Assembly: GCA_016841005.1 (NCBI GenBank)
Contig: JAEORG010000364.1
Location: 1-10,950, forward strand
DNA length: 10,950 nt
DNA from: Candidatus Thorarchaeota archaeon
GTDB lineage: Archaea; Asgardarchaeota; Thorarchaeia; Thorarchaeales; Thorarchaeaceae
Direction: 5' to 3'
Positions 5,727 to 10,950 of the stretch are shown piece after piece (the stretch's first letter is position 1; every line of letters begins with the position of its first letter). Made by a program: the position numbers and the translations under genes. Under the pieces are notes generated by a model. That model was not told the origin of the DNA. It did no database searches and saw only the letters and a list, made by a program, of their open reading frames with translations.

Positions 5727-6491
5727 TTAAACGCCCGGTATCTTGACTTTTGCATATAGCTTGTCAAGTGCGAATGAAACTATTGCTATTAGAATTAGAA
5801 AGATAATTGCCATTATAGCGTATACCTGTAAGGATCTAAAAGTACGAGCAACAACCCATGATGATGTCAAGAATAGCTCTTCCACTCCTATAAACGAAAC
5901 TACTGTTGTATATTTGGGTAAGTACGCAGCTTCATTTGACCAAGCTGGGATTACTCGACGAAGGCTCTGAGGTAAGATGATATGTCTTATGCTTTGCCTC
6001 TTTGTCATTCCAATAGACTGGGCAGCTAATAACTGTCCACCACTGATTGAACCCATAGAACCCCTGAAGTATTCAGCTTGATATGCAGCACTGTTAAGTC
6101 CTAACGCTATGGCTCCAGCAAGTATGCGTGTAGACAGGAAGATGCTTGTTCCTCCCCAAAAATCAGGTATCCGTATTTGCCAAAGGTATTCCAAAGGAGC
6201 GTAACCCATACTCACCAATGCTGCATTAATCGCTGGTGGTAAGAACCAAATTATGAAGATTTGACTCAAAAGAGGTGTACCTCGGATCACCTCGACGTAC
6301 CCGGTTGCTATTCTTGAGCTTATCCCTCCGCCATATTGTCGGGCAATAGCAATAAGTAATCCTAAGCCTAAACCCATAACGAGAGCGAAAATATACAGTC
6401 CCATGGTAGTCAGAAATCCATCTACGAAATCATCTACATATTCCTCAAATTGGAGTAGACCAATAACGTCAGCTGTAGATGGAACATTCAT
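5727..6491 (-). CDS. Amino-acid ABC transporter permease (HisM/GlnP type), second permease
   Basis: The 254-residue membrane protein forms half of the transmembrane channel of a polar-amino-acid importer. Membrane segments are visible near 24-49, 72-93, 121-140, 195-210 and 222-242. The cytoplasmic EAA loop that docks on the ATPase lies near 140-165 (EYFRGSMGSISGGQLLAAQ then SIGM), followed by the family's HIILPQ motif at 170-175 and AWSNEAAY. A ribosome site AAGGAG lies about ten bases upstream of the ATG. It starts five bases after the ATPase stop and is the last gene of the cassette. It differs clearly from the first permease, so the channel is probably a heterodimer. Confidence 0.92.
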   Translation of the reverse strand: MNVPSTADVIGLLQFEEYVDDFVDGFLTTMGLYIFALVMGLGLGLLIAIARQYGGGISSRIATGYVEVIRGTPLLSQIFIIWFLPPAINAALVSMGYAPLEYLWQIRIPDFWGGTSIFLSTRILAGAIALGLNSAAYQAEYFRGSMGSISGGQLLAAQSIGMTKRQSIRHIILPQSLRRVIPAWSNEAAYLPKYTTVVSFIGVEELFLTSSWVVARTFRSLQVYAIMAIIFLILIAIVSFALDKLYAKVKIPGV

Positions 6492-6496
6492 AATAC

Positions 6497-7273
6497 CTAC
6501 TCCTTTCTTTTTTCCTCCTCTGTCTGACCGTATAGAATCTCTAATCTTGTAAGGAATTGTCGAGCACGATCTGTATCAGGATTTGTGAAGAAATGATCTG
6601 GAGTTCCTCTTTCAACAATAACACCGCCATCCATGAAAAGCATCTCACTAGATACTGCCCTTGCAAAGCCCATCTCATGTGTAACAACTATCATAGTTGT
6701 TCCGGATTTAGCTATGTCAAGCATAACTTGCAGTACTTCCCCTATTAGTTCTGGATCCAGTGCAGATGTAGGTTCATCGAATAAGATAACATCCGGTTCC
6801 ATTGCAAGTGCACGGGCAATTCCTACTCTCTGTTGTTGACCTCCGGATAGTTGAGCGGGATAATGATGTGACCAGTTAGACATGTGTACTTGCTCGAGAG
6901 CTTTGTGAGCTCTTTCTTCAGCGATTTCCTTGTCTAGCCCTAGAACAAGTCGTGGACCAATCGAAACGTTCTCCAAAGCCTTGAGATGAGCAAAGAGGTT
7001 GAAATGCTGAAAGACCATACCCATTCGGGCCCTTAGAGTGTGTATGTCCACATTTGAGTCCATTAGACTCTGACCTTTTAGAAAGACCTCTCCTTTCTGA
7101 GGAGGATCAAGGAGATTTATACATCGTAAGAGTGTACTTTTTCCTGAACCACTTGGACCAAAGACCACCTTGACTTCTCTCTCGCCAACATCAAAGGAAA
7201 TACCTTTGAGAACTTCAAGGTCTCCATAGGATTTCCAAATATCCTTAACTTTTAGTACAGTATAGTTGTTCAA
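6497..7273 (-). CDS. Amino-acid ABC transporter ATPase (GlnQ/HisP type)
   Basis: The 258-residue nucleotide-binding subunit powers import. Motifs in order: Walker A GPSGSGKST (39-47), Q-loop Q89 in MVFQHFNLF, signature LSGGQQQR (142-149), Walker B VILFDEP with catalytic E167 (162-168), D-loop SALD (170-173) and switch histidine H199 in VVTHEMGFA. All key residues are intact, and the length is normal for the family. The start is TTG (7271-7273), which overlaps the TGA of the upstream permease by four bases (TTGA). A strong GGAGGAGG site lies upstream inside the permease gene, so translation is probably coupled. Confidence 0.95.
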   Translation of the reverse strand: MNNYTVLKVKDIWKSYGDLEVLKGISFDVGEREVKVVFGPSGSGKSTLLRCINLLDPPQKGEVFLKGQSLMDSNVDIHTLRARMGMVFQHFNLFAHLKALENVSIGPRLVLGLDKEIAEERAHKALEQVHMSNWSHHYPAQLSGGQQQRVGIARALAMEPDVILFDEPTSALDPELIGEVLQVMLDIAKSGTTMIVVTHEMGFARAVSSEMLFMDGGVIVERGTPDHFFTNPDTDRARQFLTRLEILYGQTEEEKRKE

Positions 7274-7968
7274 AACTTTCCTCCTCCTAATCCTAAATCT
7301 CGTAGACGTTTTGTCATATACTCTCCCAGGAAATGTGTAACTGGATATGTAAAGCAGAAGTAAATGACAGTCACTGCAAGCATTACCACAAAGAACACTG
7401 CAGGGATATTGGCAACAATATCGAAGCTAACCTTCATCATTTCTGGAATACCTAATGCAATAGCAAGTGACGTATCTTTGATTACAACTGCATATTCATT
7501 TGACCATGCTGGTAGTGAGAGTCTGAAGGCTTGTGGAAGGATAATATGTCGCCTGGCTTGGAAATTATTCATCCCTACTGCTTTTGCGGCAAGTAGTTGT
7601 CCTGGATCGATGGATTCAATCGCTCCGCGAAATATCTGGGATTGATATGCTGCACTTCTAATTCCCAGACAGAACACAGCAGCTGCAAACATACCAGATA
7701 ATCCTGGCCCTGCCCAAGAAAATAAAAATGATAGGCCAATACCAAAAAGTACGAGGAGCACTAGTAAAGGAATCCCTTGTAGCACTTTGACATAGATATC
7801 TGCGAATACTTGTAATGGTTTACTTCCATAGACCCTGGCAAGAGCAAGCAAGGTTCCAAATAATAGTCCGACGACAAGTCCAAAAAGAGTAAGAAGCAGC
7901 GTTGCCGGAAGACCGTATGTTATCACATATATGATAACATCAAAGAAGTCTGGCGGCACCTGCTGCAT
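7270..7968 (-). CDS. Amino-acid ABC transporter permease (HisQ type), first permease
   Basis: The 232-residue permease has membrane segments near 20-45, 64-84, 92-108, 164-178 and 187-210. The EAA loop is at about 110-135 (SQIFRGAIESIDPGQLLAAK then AVGM), followed by HIILPQ and PAWSNEYAVVIKDTSLA, typical of the His/Glu/Gln-type one-component permease family. Its ATG at 7968 lies just six bases after the binding-protein stop, with GGTGA at the end of that gene as ribosome site, and its own stop overlaps the ATPase start. It pairs with the permease at 5727-6491. Confidence 0.92.
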   Translation of the reverse strand: MQQVPPDFFDVIIYVITYGLPATLLLTLFGLVVGLLFGTLLALARVYGSKPLQVFADIYVKVLQGIPLLVLLVLFGIGLSFLFSWAGPGLSGMFAAAVFCLGIRSAAYQSQIFRGAIESIDPGQLLAAKAVGMNNFQARRHIILPQAFRLSLPAWSNEYAVVIKDTSLAIALGIPEMMKVSFDIVANIPAVFFVVMLAVTVIYFCFTYPVTHFLGEYMTKRLRDLGLGGGKF

Positions 7969-7974
7969 CTACTA

Positions 7975-8799
7975 TCACCCAAACCATTTCGCAATGAGAG
8001 TATCCATTGATCCGTCACCAAAGAAGCTAGCAATTGCGTCATCAACTGCTCGCCTGAAATCAGGATCTCCGTATCTCATGAAAAATGCTGTAGGTGGTGC
8101 TGTAATGGTTAGAATTGTTTTCAGTACATAGAGTTCTGAGAAGAGTAGCAAAACAGGTTCATCCACATAGACTGCATCTATTGTTCCTGCATCAAGGTCT
8201 GCGAACATAGTATCAGGTCTTGTGTAACGCTGAATTGTAACAGACCCTCCAGCAGTATTATGGTCGTCTAGTTCAAAGTCCTCTGCTGTACCCGTCTGTA
8301 CACCTACAGTGTACCCGTCAAGGTCATCATAGCTAGTTGCAGTTAATGAGGAGTCATTCTTTACAACAAGGACCATGTTTGTTCTAATATACCACTGAGA
8401 TGGAGCTAATACTTCAGTCCTATCTGGTTCAATGAACGTCGCTGCTGCAATTAAATCAATTGTACCAGCACTGCAGGCTCCTACAAGAGAATCAAATGCT
8501 AAATCACTCCACTCGACTGTGATCGTCGCATTATTTTCTTCTTCTATGAAATCAACAACCATTTCTACTAATTCTATATCAAATCCGTAGAGTTCATTCG
8601 TTGTCGTATTGATCATCTCAAACGGTGGCCAGCCTGAACTTGTCCCAACATTGATGTATCCTCTATCAATTATTGTTTGCAAGAGGTCTACCTCTTCTGC
8701 TGGGGGTGCAGGTGCCATAAAGTAGACAGGTATAGCATATCCTACACCTAATCCAATGACCAATCCGATAACGAGAAAGCCTAAAACTTTGGTATCCAC
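7975..8799 (-). CDS. Amino-acid ABC transporter substrate-binding protein, membrane-anchored
   Basis: The 274-residue extracellular receptor captures the substrate for the importer. Residues 5-27 form one hydrophobic segment (signal peptide or anchor), followed by a Pro/Ala linker with no lipobox cysteine, so anchoring by the uncleaved segment is likely. The type-II periplasmic fold follows: GTSSGWPPFEM (52-62) for ligand contact, YGFDIELVEMV, DLIAAATFIEPDR, GYTVGVQTGTAEDF, and DAGTIDAVYVDEP near the C-terminus, as in GlnH/HisJ/ArtJ relatives. I place the start at the GTG at 8799, because GGAGGT (8809-8814) lies nine bases upstream; a longer frame up to 8889 would translate this ribosome site. 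The substrate cannot be deduced with confidence; the fold says polar amino acid. Confidence 0.93.
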   Translation of the reverse strand: MDTKVLGFLVIGLVIGLGVGYAIPVYFMAPAPPAEEVDLLQTIIDRGYINVGTSSGWPPFEMINTTTNELYGFDIELVEMVVDFIEEENNATITVEWSDLAFDSLVGACSAGTIDLIAAATFIEPDRTEVLAPSQWYIRTNMVLVVKNDSSLTATSYDDLDGYTVGVQTGTAEDFELDDHNTAGGSVTIQRYTRPDTMFADLDAGTIDAVYVDEPVLLLFSELYVLKTILTITAPPTAFFMRYGDPDFRRAVDDAIASFFGDGSMDTLIAKWFG

Positions 8800-8808
8800 T
8801 TTTTTGGG

Positions 8809-8814
8809 ACCTCC
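8809..8814 (-). promoter_or_regulatory. Ribosome site that sets the GTG start of the binding protein
   Basis: GGAGGT on the minus strand, nine bases before GTG 8799. It decides between this start and a TTG at 8889 that would add 30 residues ahead of the signal anchor. Confidence 0.75.
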
Positions 8815-8822
8815 TTCCTTGC

Positions 8823-8857
8823 GAATCAACTGATTCAACTGGTAATGTACTATATTC
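8823..8857 (-). promoter_or_regulatory. Possible promoter and palindromic operator of the ABC importer operon
   Basis: A TATA-like element, AATATAG on the minus strand (about 8849-8857), lies about 50 bases upstream of the binding-protein start. The perfect inverted repeat GAATCA-AC-TGATTC (8823-8836) falls where the transcript would begin, a place where an archaeal repressor could block polymerase. The radical SAM gene ends at 8893, so a separate importer promoter here is reasonable. Inference from position and symmetry. Confidence 0.4.
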
Positions 8858-8892
8858 CCCCTGAAATACATTTGCTTGTTAGAAAGCAATAA

Positions 8893-9780
8893 TCACAAAC
8901 CACGGAGATAACCAGGACGTAATTTACTCTCATCAGCATTTTCTATTGTATCATCAAGCAATGTCAGAATCTTATCCTTGTCCCTTCGGAGCGTGCCCCC
9001 AATGGGTAGATAGTTTGAAGCATGATTCGTACGGAACACGCATTTAGTGAGATTCGTGTGTTCCACTAGGATTCTCAGTTCTTCTAAGATTTCCATAGGA
9101 CTCATAGGCTTGAATTCACCCTTTCGAACGATTTCTGCAATTGGTGTCCCATTTGGTATCATCAGAGTGAGTGCACCAACATATTCAGGATCTATTTCAT
9201 TCAAAACTTCAGCAGTTGTTATGGCATGTTTTTCTGAACTTTGACTTCCACCTAATCCGAGAATAATCGTAAGTGATAAAGGGATTCCAGCATTCCGAAT
9301 TCGAGTACTAGCTTCGATGTTGTCCTTAGAAGTTATCCCTTTTCTTGACCATCTCAGAAGGTCATCATCTCCAGATTCTAACCCGAGATAGACTATTCCT
9401 AGACCTGCTGCTTGTATTTCTCTAAGGTCTTTGTCTGTCTTATCCCTAACATCCTTTGCGTAACCATAGCAGCCAACGCGTTGAAGTGATGGCAGTTCGC
9501 TCCAGAGTGTCAGAAGGACTTCAATCATATCTTTCTTAGGCATTGCAAGGGCATTTCCATCTGCAAGAAACACTCTTGTGACTCTATGTTTCAGGTCATC
9601 TGGTAATCCTCTAAGATCTTCCTCTATTCCTTCCTTCCCTCTTACTCTATACTTCTTCTCTTTGTATGATACGCAAAAGGTGCATGCATTATGAGAACAT
9701 CCAACAGTTGCTTGAAGAATTAAACTTCTTGCCTCACTTGGAGGTCTCCAGATAGAGCCTTCATATCTTAACAGAATCCT
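8893..9780 (-). CDS. Radical SAM protein; start codon unresolved, in-frame TGA just before the conserved N-terminus
   Basis: The open frame after TGA (9781-9783) encodes 295 residues that start at the conserved region: LRYEGSIWRPPSEARSLI, then TVGC-SHNA-C-TF-C with cysteines 28, 33 and 36 (CX4CX2C) for the 4Fe-4S cluster, FLADGNAL (SAM-site strand), YLGLESGDDDLL, the LGLGG turn, and TNHASNYLPIGGTLRRD near the end. This is a radical SAM enzyme of a family I know only as uncharacterised; the reaction is unknown. No ATG, GTG or TTG occurs between the TGA and the cysteines; the first is GTG 9573, after the cluster motif, and would give a dead 226-residue fragment. Upstream, ATG 9795 reads M-K-R-M-TGA in the same frame. 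A non-standard start (CTG 9774 or ATT 9777 after GAAGG), TGA decoding, a nonsense mutation or a sequence error remain possible. The importer genes lie downstream. Confidence 0.75.
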   Translation of the reverse strand, partial: RILLRYEGSIWRPPSEARSLILQATVGCSHNACTFCVSYKEKKYRVRGKEGIEEDLRGLPDDLKHRVTRVFLADGNALAMPKKDMIEVLLTLWSELPSLQRVGCYGYAKDVRDKTDKDLREIQAAGLGIVYLGLESGDDDLLRWSRKGITSKDNIEASTRIRNAGIPLSLTIILGLGGSQSSEKHAITTAEVLNEIDPEYVGALTLMIPNGTPIAEIVRKGEFKPMSPMEILEELRILVEHTNLTKCVFRTNHASNYLPIGGTLRRDKDKILTLLDDTIENADESKLRPGYLRGL

Positions 9781-9830
9781 TCACATCCGTTTCATGGAAA
9801 TCAGATGGGGGATTCCTTTTCTAACTTATG

Positions 9831-10205
9831 TCATGCCAATTTTGGAATTAAAATTTCAAAGAAATCTTGATCTGGCATTTTTGAAAATTGCCTATGAGCG
9901 GACCACAACCAGTCTTGATCAACAAGTTCGAGACTGAATCCTATTGTTTCCAGATTCTGCATATATTTTAGATACGCTATAGCCTGTGAGAGTAATGTCT
10001 TGGAATCTAGTTCTATGGAAGGTGTTGAGAACTCTATTTCTAATGAAAAACACTCCGTGGTTTCTTCTTCTCGAACAATTAGAATTCTAATCCAATTATC
10101 TCGATATAACTCAGTTAACGAAACTCCATCGGCATTAAACTGAAGCGACTCAACAGATGCGAAAAAAATTTCTTCGCATCGTTGAGACATTCGTTTGCTG
10201 TTCAT
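9831..10205 (-). CDS. Unknown 124-residue acidic protein, paired with the wHTH gene
   Basis: I do not recognise this protein. It begins MNSKRMSQRCEEIFFASVE, has a predicted beta-rich middle (WIRILIVREEE, FSLEIEFSTPSIEL), a helix (LLSQAIAYLKYMQNL), and ends DFFEILIPKLA. It has no signal peptide, membrane segment or metal-ligand cluster. The ATG at 10205 is chosen because GGAAG lies five bases upstream; the frame extends to a TTG at 10223 that immediately follows the wHTH stop. Either way the two genes are adjacent and probably co-transcribed, so it may be the sensor or partner of the regulator. It ends 35 bases before ATG 9795 of the radical SAM region. Confidence 0.6.
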   Translation of the reverse strand: MNSKRMSQRCEEIFFASVESLQFNADGVSLTELYRDNWIRILIVREEETTECFSLEIEFSTPSIELDSKTLLSQAIAYLKYMQNLETIGFSLELVDQDWLWSAHRQFSKMPDQDFFEILIPKLA

Positions 10206-10223
10206 TAGACTTCCAATCCACAA

Positions 10224-10478
10224 TTATGTGACTTTTAATCCAAACATTCTGAAGACTGCTCGTGCTTTATCAGGGTCAACAACATACTGAGGTCTTCTCA
10301 TATCGAGGAGATTAGGGACGGGTTTACAAATCTCCTGTCCTCTGAGATGACGAAGGGCAAAGCTCACTGTCCGTAACGGAATATTTGCCTTTTTACTAAT
10401 CTCTCGAGGTGAAGCAGGTCCACCCTTTGTCAACACCCGAAGAACTTGAATTGCGCTATCTGGTAGATTGAGGCTCAT
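10224..10478 (-). CDS. Winged helix-turn-helix DNA-binding protein
   Basis: The 84-residue protein is almost entirely one winged-helix domain. An N-terminal helix (LPDSAIQVLRVLTKGG) is followed by the HTH at about 23-45 (SPREISKKANIPLRTVSFAL, recognition helix LRTVSFALRHL) and a wing around 50-67 (CKPVPNLLDMRRPQYVVDP). The layout resembles MarR/TrmB-type archaeal regulators. It probably binds DNA as a dimer, but no effector domain is present; the downstream unknown gene could supply one. It is the first gene of the minus-strand run leading to the radical SAM and importer genes and so is a candidate regulator of them. The ATG at 10478 has only a weak GAAG upstream. Confidence 0.82.
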   Translation of the reverse strand: MSLNLPDSAIQVLRVLTKGGPASPREISKKANIPLRTVSFALRHLRGQEICKPVPNLLDMRRPQYVVDPDKARAVFRMFGLKVT

Positions 10479-10504
10479 TTTACTTCATGAAAAAGCATCT
10501 CAAA

Positions 10505-10518
10505 ATGTAATATTATTT
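10505..10518 (-). promoter_or_regulatory. Probable TATA box of the wHTH gene
   Basis: On the minus strand an AAATAATATTAC element lies about 27 to 40 bases upstream of the ATG at 10478, which would give a very short leader. This suits the weak ribosome site. Confidence 0.45.
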
Positions 10519-10675
10519 GACGGAATCCAGTAATAGCGAAAAACTACTAGAATCATGACTTTGAGGGGAAAAAATCGACGCGGCAATGTCGAAAATTGGT
10601 TTCTCGTCAATGCATGTTCCTGCGATTTAATAAGAGATTCTTAATCTTCTAATTCTATAATGGAAAGTGTTCCTA

Positions 10676-10950
10676 TTGACTGTCCCAGTCTACAAAGTAT
10701 TACTCATTGGTGAACCTAACGTAGGTAAAAGTTCAATCATTAGACAACTTCTACTTGGGGAATTTGATGAAACCTATCACGCAACTACAGGTGTCGATCT
10801 GAGTGCAGTTGCAGTCAATGTTGATTCTTTCACACCTGTCATTCTGACGGTAATTGACTTAGGGGGACAAGAAGATTTCTCATCGTTACGAACGCAGTAC
10901 TATAAAGGGGCACACTATAGTGTCCTTGTTTACGATATAACTAGCAGAAC
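10676..10950 (+). CDS. Ras/Rab-like small GTPase, N-terminal part (cut by window edge)
   Basis: Ninety-one codons are present. From a TTG start at 10676 the protein reads MTVPVYKVLLIG, then G1/P-loop GEPNVGKSS (12-20), switch I YHATTGVDLS with T37 as the expected Mg-binding threonine, G3 D61-L-G-G-Q65-E, and the YYKGAHYSVLVYDIT strand typical of the Ras/Rab superfamily. The NKxD and SAK motifs and any lipid tail lie beyond the edge. The double glycine 'GGQ' is more like Arf/Rag proteins than the usual AGQ of Rab. TTG is preferred because GGAAAG lies eight bases upstream; GTG 10667 is the in-frame alternative, and the nearby ATG at 10660 is in another frame. Such GTPases are abundant in Asgard archaea. 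Confidence 0.85.
   Translation, partial: MTVPVYKVLLIGEPNVGKSSIIRQLLLGEFDETYHATTGVDLSAVAVNVDSFTPVILTVIDLGGQEDFSSLRTQYYKGAHYSVLVYDITSR

Noticed and set aside
5743..7645. Plus-strand reading frames opposite the ABC transporter genes
   Set aside because: All are antisense to intact, motif-complete transporter subunits.
8800..8889. A 30-residue N-terminal extension of the binding protein from TTG 8889
   Set aside because: It would translate the GGAGGT site and the putative operator and place a hydrophilic stretch before the signal anchor. GTG 8799 has ideal ribosome-site spacing.
10555..10644. A 29-residue plus-strand frame upstream of the GTPase
   Set aside because: Too short, no ribosome site, composition not protein-like, and it lies where the GTPase promoter should be.
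10660..10713. ATG at 10660 as start of the GTPase
   Set aside because: It is in a different frame and ends at TGA after 17 codons. The GTPase frame has TTG 10676 and GTG 10667 instead.
1..10950. CRISPR array, tRNA, rRNA, insertion sequence or integration site
   Set aside because: No spaced identical repeats, cloverleaf-like segment, transposase frame or flanking direct repeats were seen by reading the sequence.

Overview
The window looks like part of an archaeal chromosome, most likely from an Asgard archaeon (Thorarchaeia-like is my best guess). The clues are a eukaryote-like Ras/Rab-type small GTPase at the right edge, a leucine-rich-repeat protein built from 'IDLxPL' units, a two-domain archaeal protein disulfide oxidoreductase, archaeal TATA-like elements, GGAGG-type ribosome sites and several TTG/GTG starts. 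The placement is inference; no marker gene such as rRNA is present. I see no tRNA, rRNA, CRISPR array or insertion sequence.

Left part (1-2216, all minus strand): the start of a small YciI-like protein (cut by the window edge), a protein disulfide oxidoreductase directly upstream of it and probably co-transcribed, a roughly 300-base stretch holding only a doubtful small ORF interrupted by TAG, and a 356-residue LRR protein with twelve repeats of about 24 residues that starts at TTG.

Middle (2508-5510): a plus-strand operon of three sulfur-relay subunits of the DsrE/TusD, DsrF/TusC and DsrH/TusB families, followed by a strong hairpin. Then come two minus-strand paralogues of a DUF22-like family on either side of a plus-strand Nif3-like metalloprotein gene. 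The two paralogues share two cysteines at equivalent positions.

Right part (5727-10478, minus strand): a same-strand run. In transcription order it holds a winged-helix regulator, an unknown 124-residue protein, a radical SAM protein whose conserved N-terminus is separated from every upstream ATG by an in-frame TGA, and a complete polar-amino-acid ABC importer (binding protein, permease, ATPase, permease) with overlapping or closely spaced genes. A palindrome sits where the importer's transcript would start. Beyond a divergent intergenic region, a plus-strand small GTPase runs off the window.

Working together: the importer genes form one transport system for an amino acid (substrate unknown). 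The DsrE/F/H trio should form one persulfide-carrying complex. The disulfide oxidoreductase, the sulfur relay and the cysteine-bearing DUF22-like pair give the left half a thiol/sulfur flavour, but a functional link between them is only a hypothesis. The best candidates for something undescribed are the DUF22-like pair with the Nif3-like gene, and the unusual start of the radical SAM gene.
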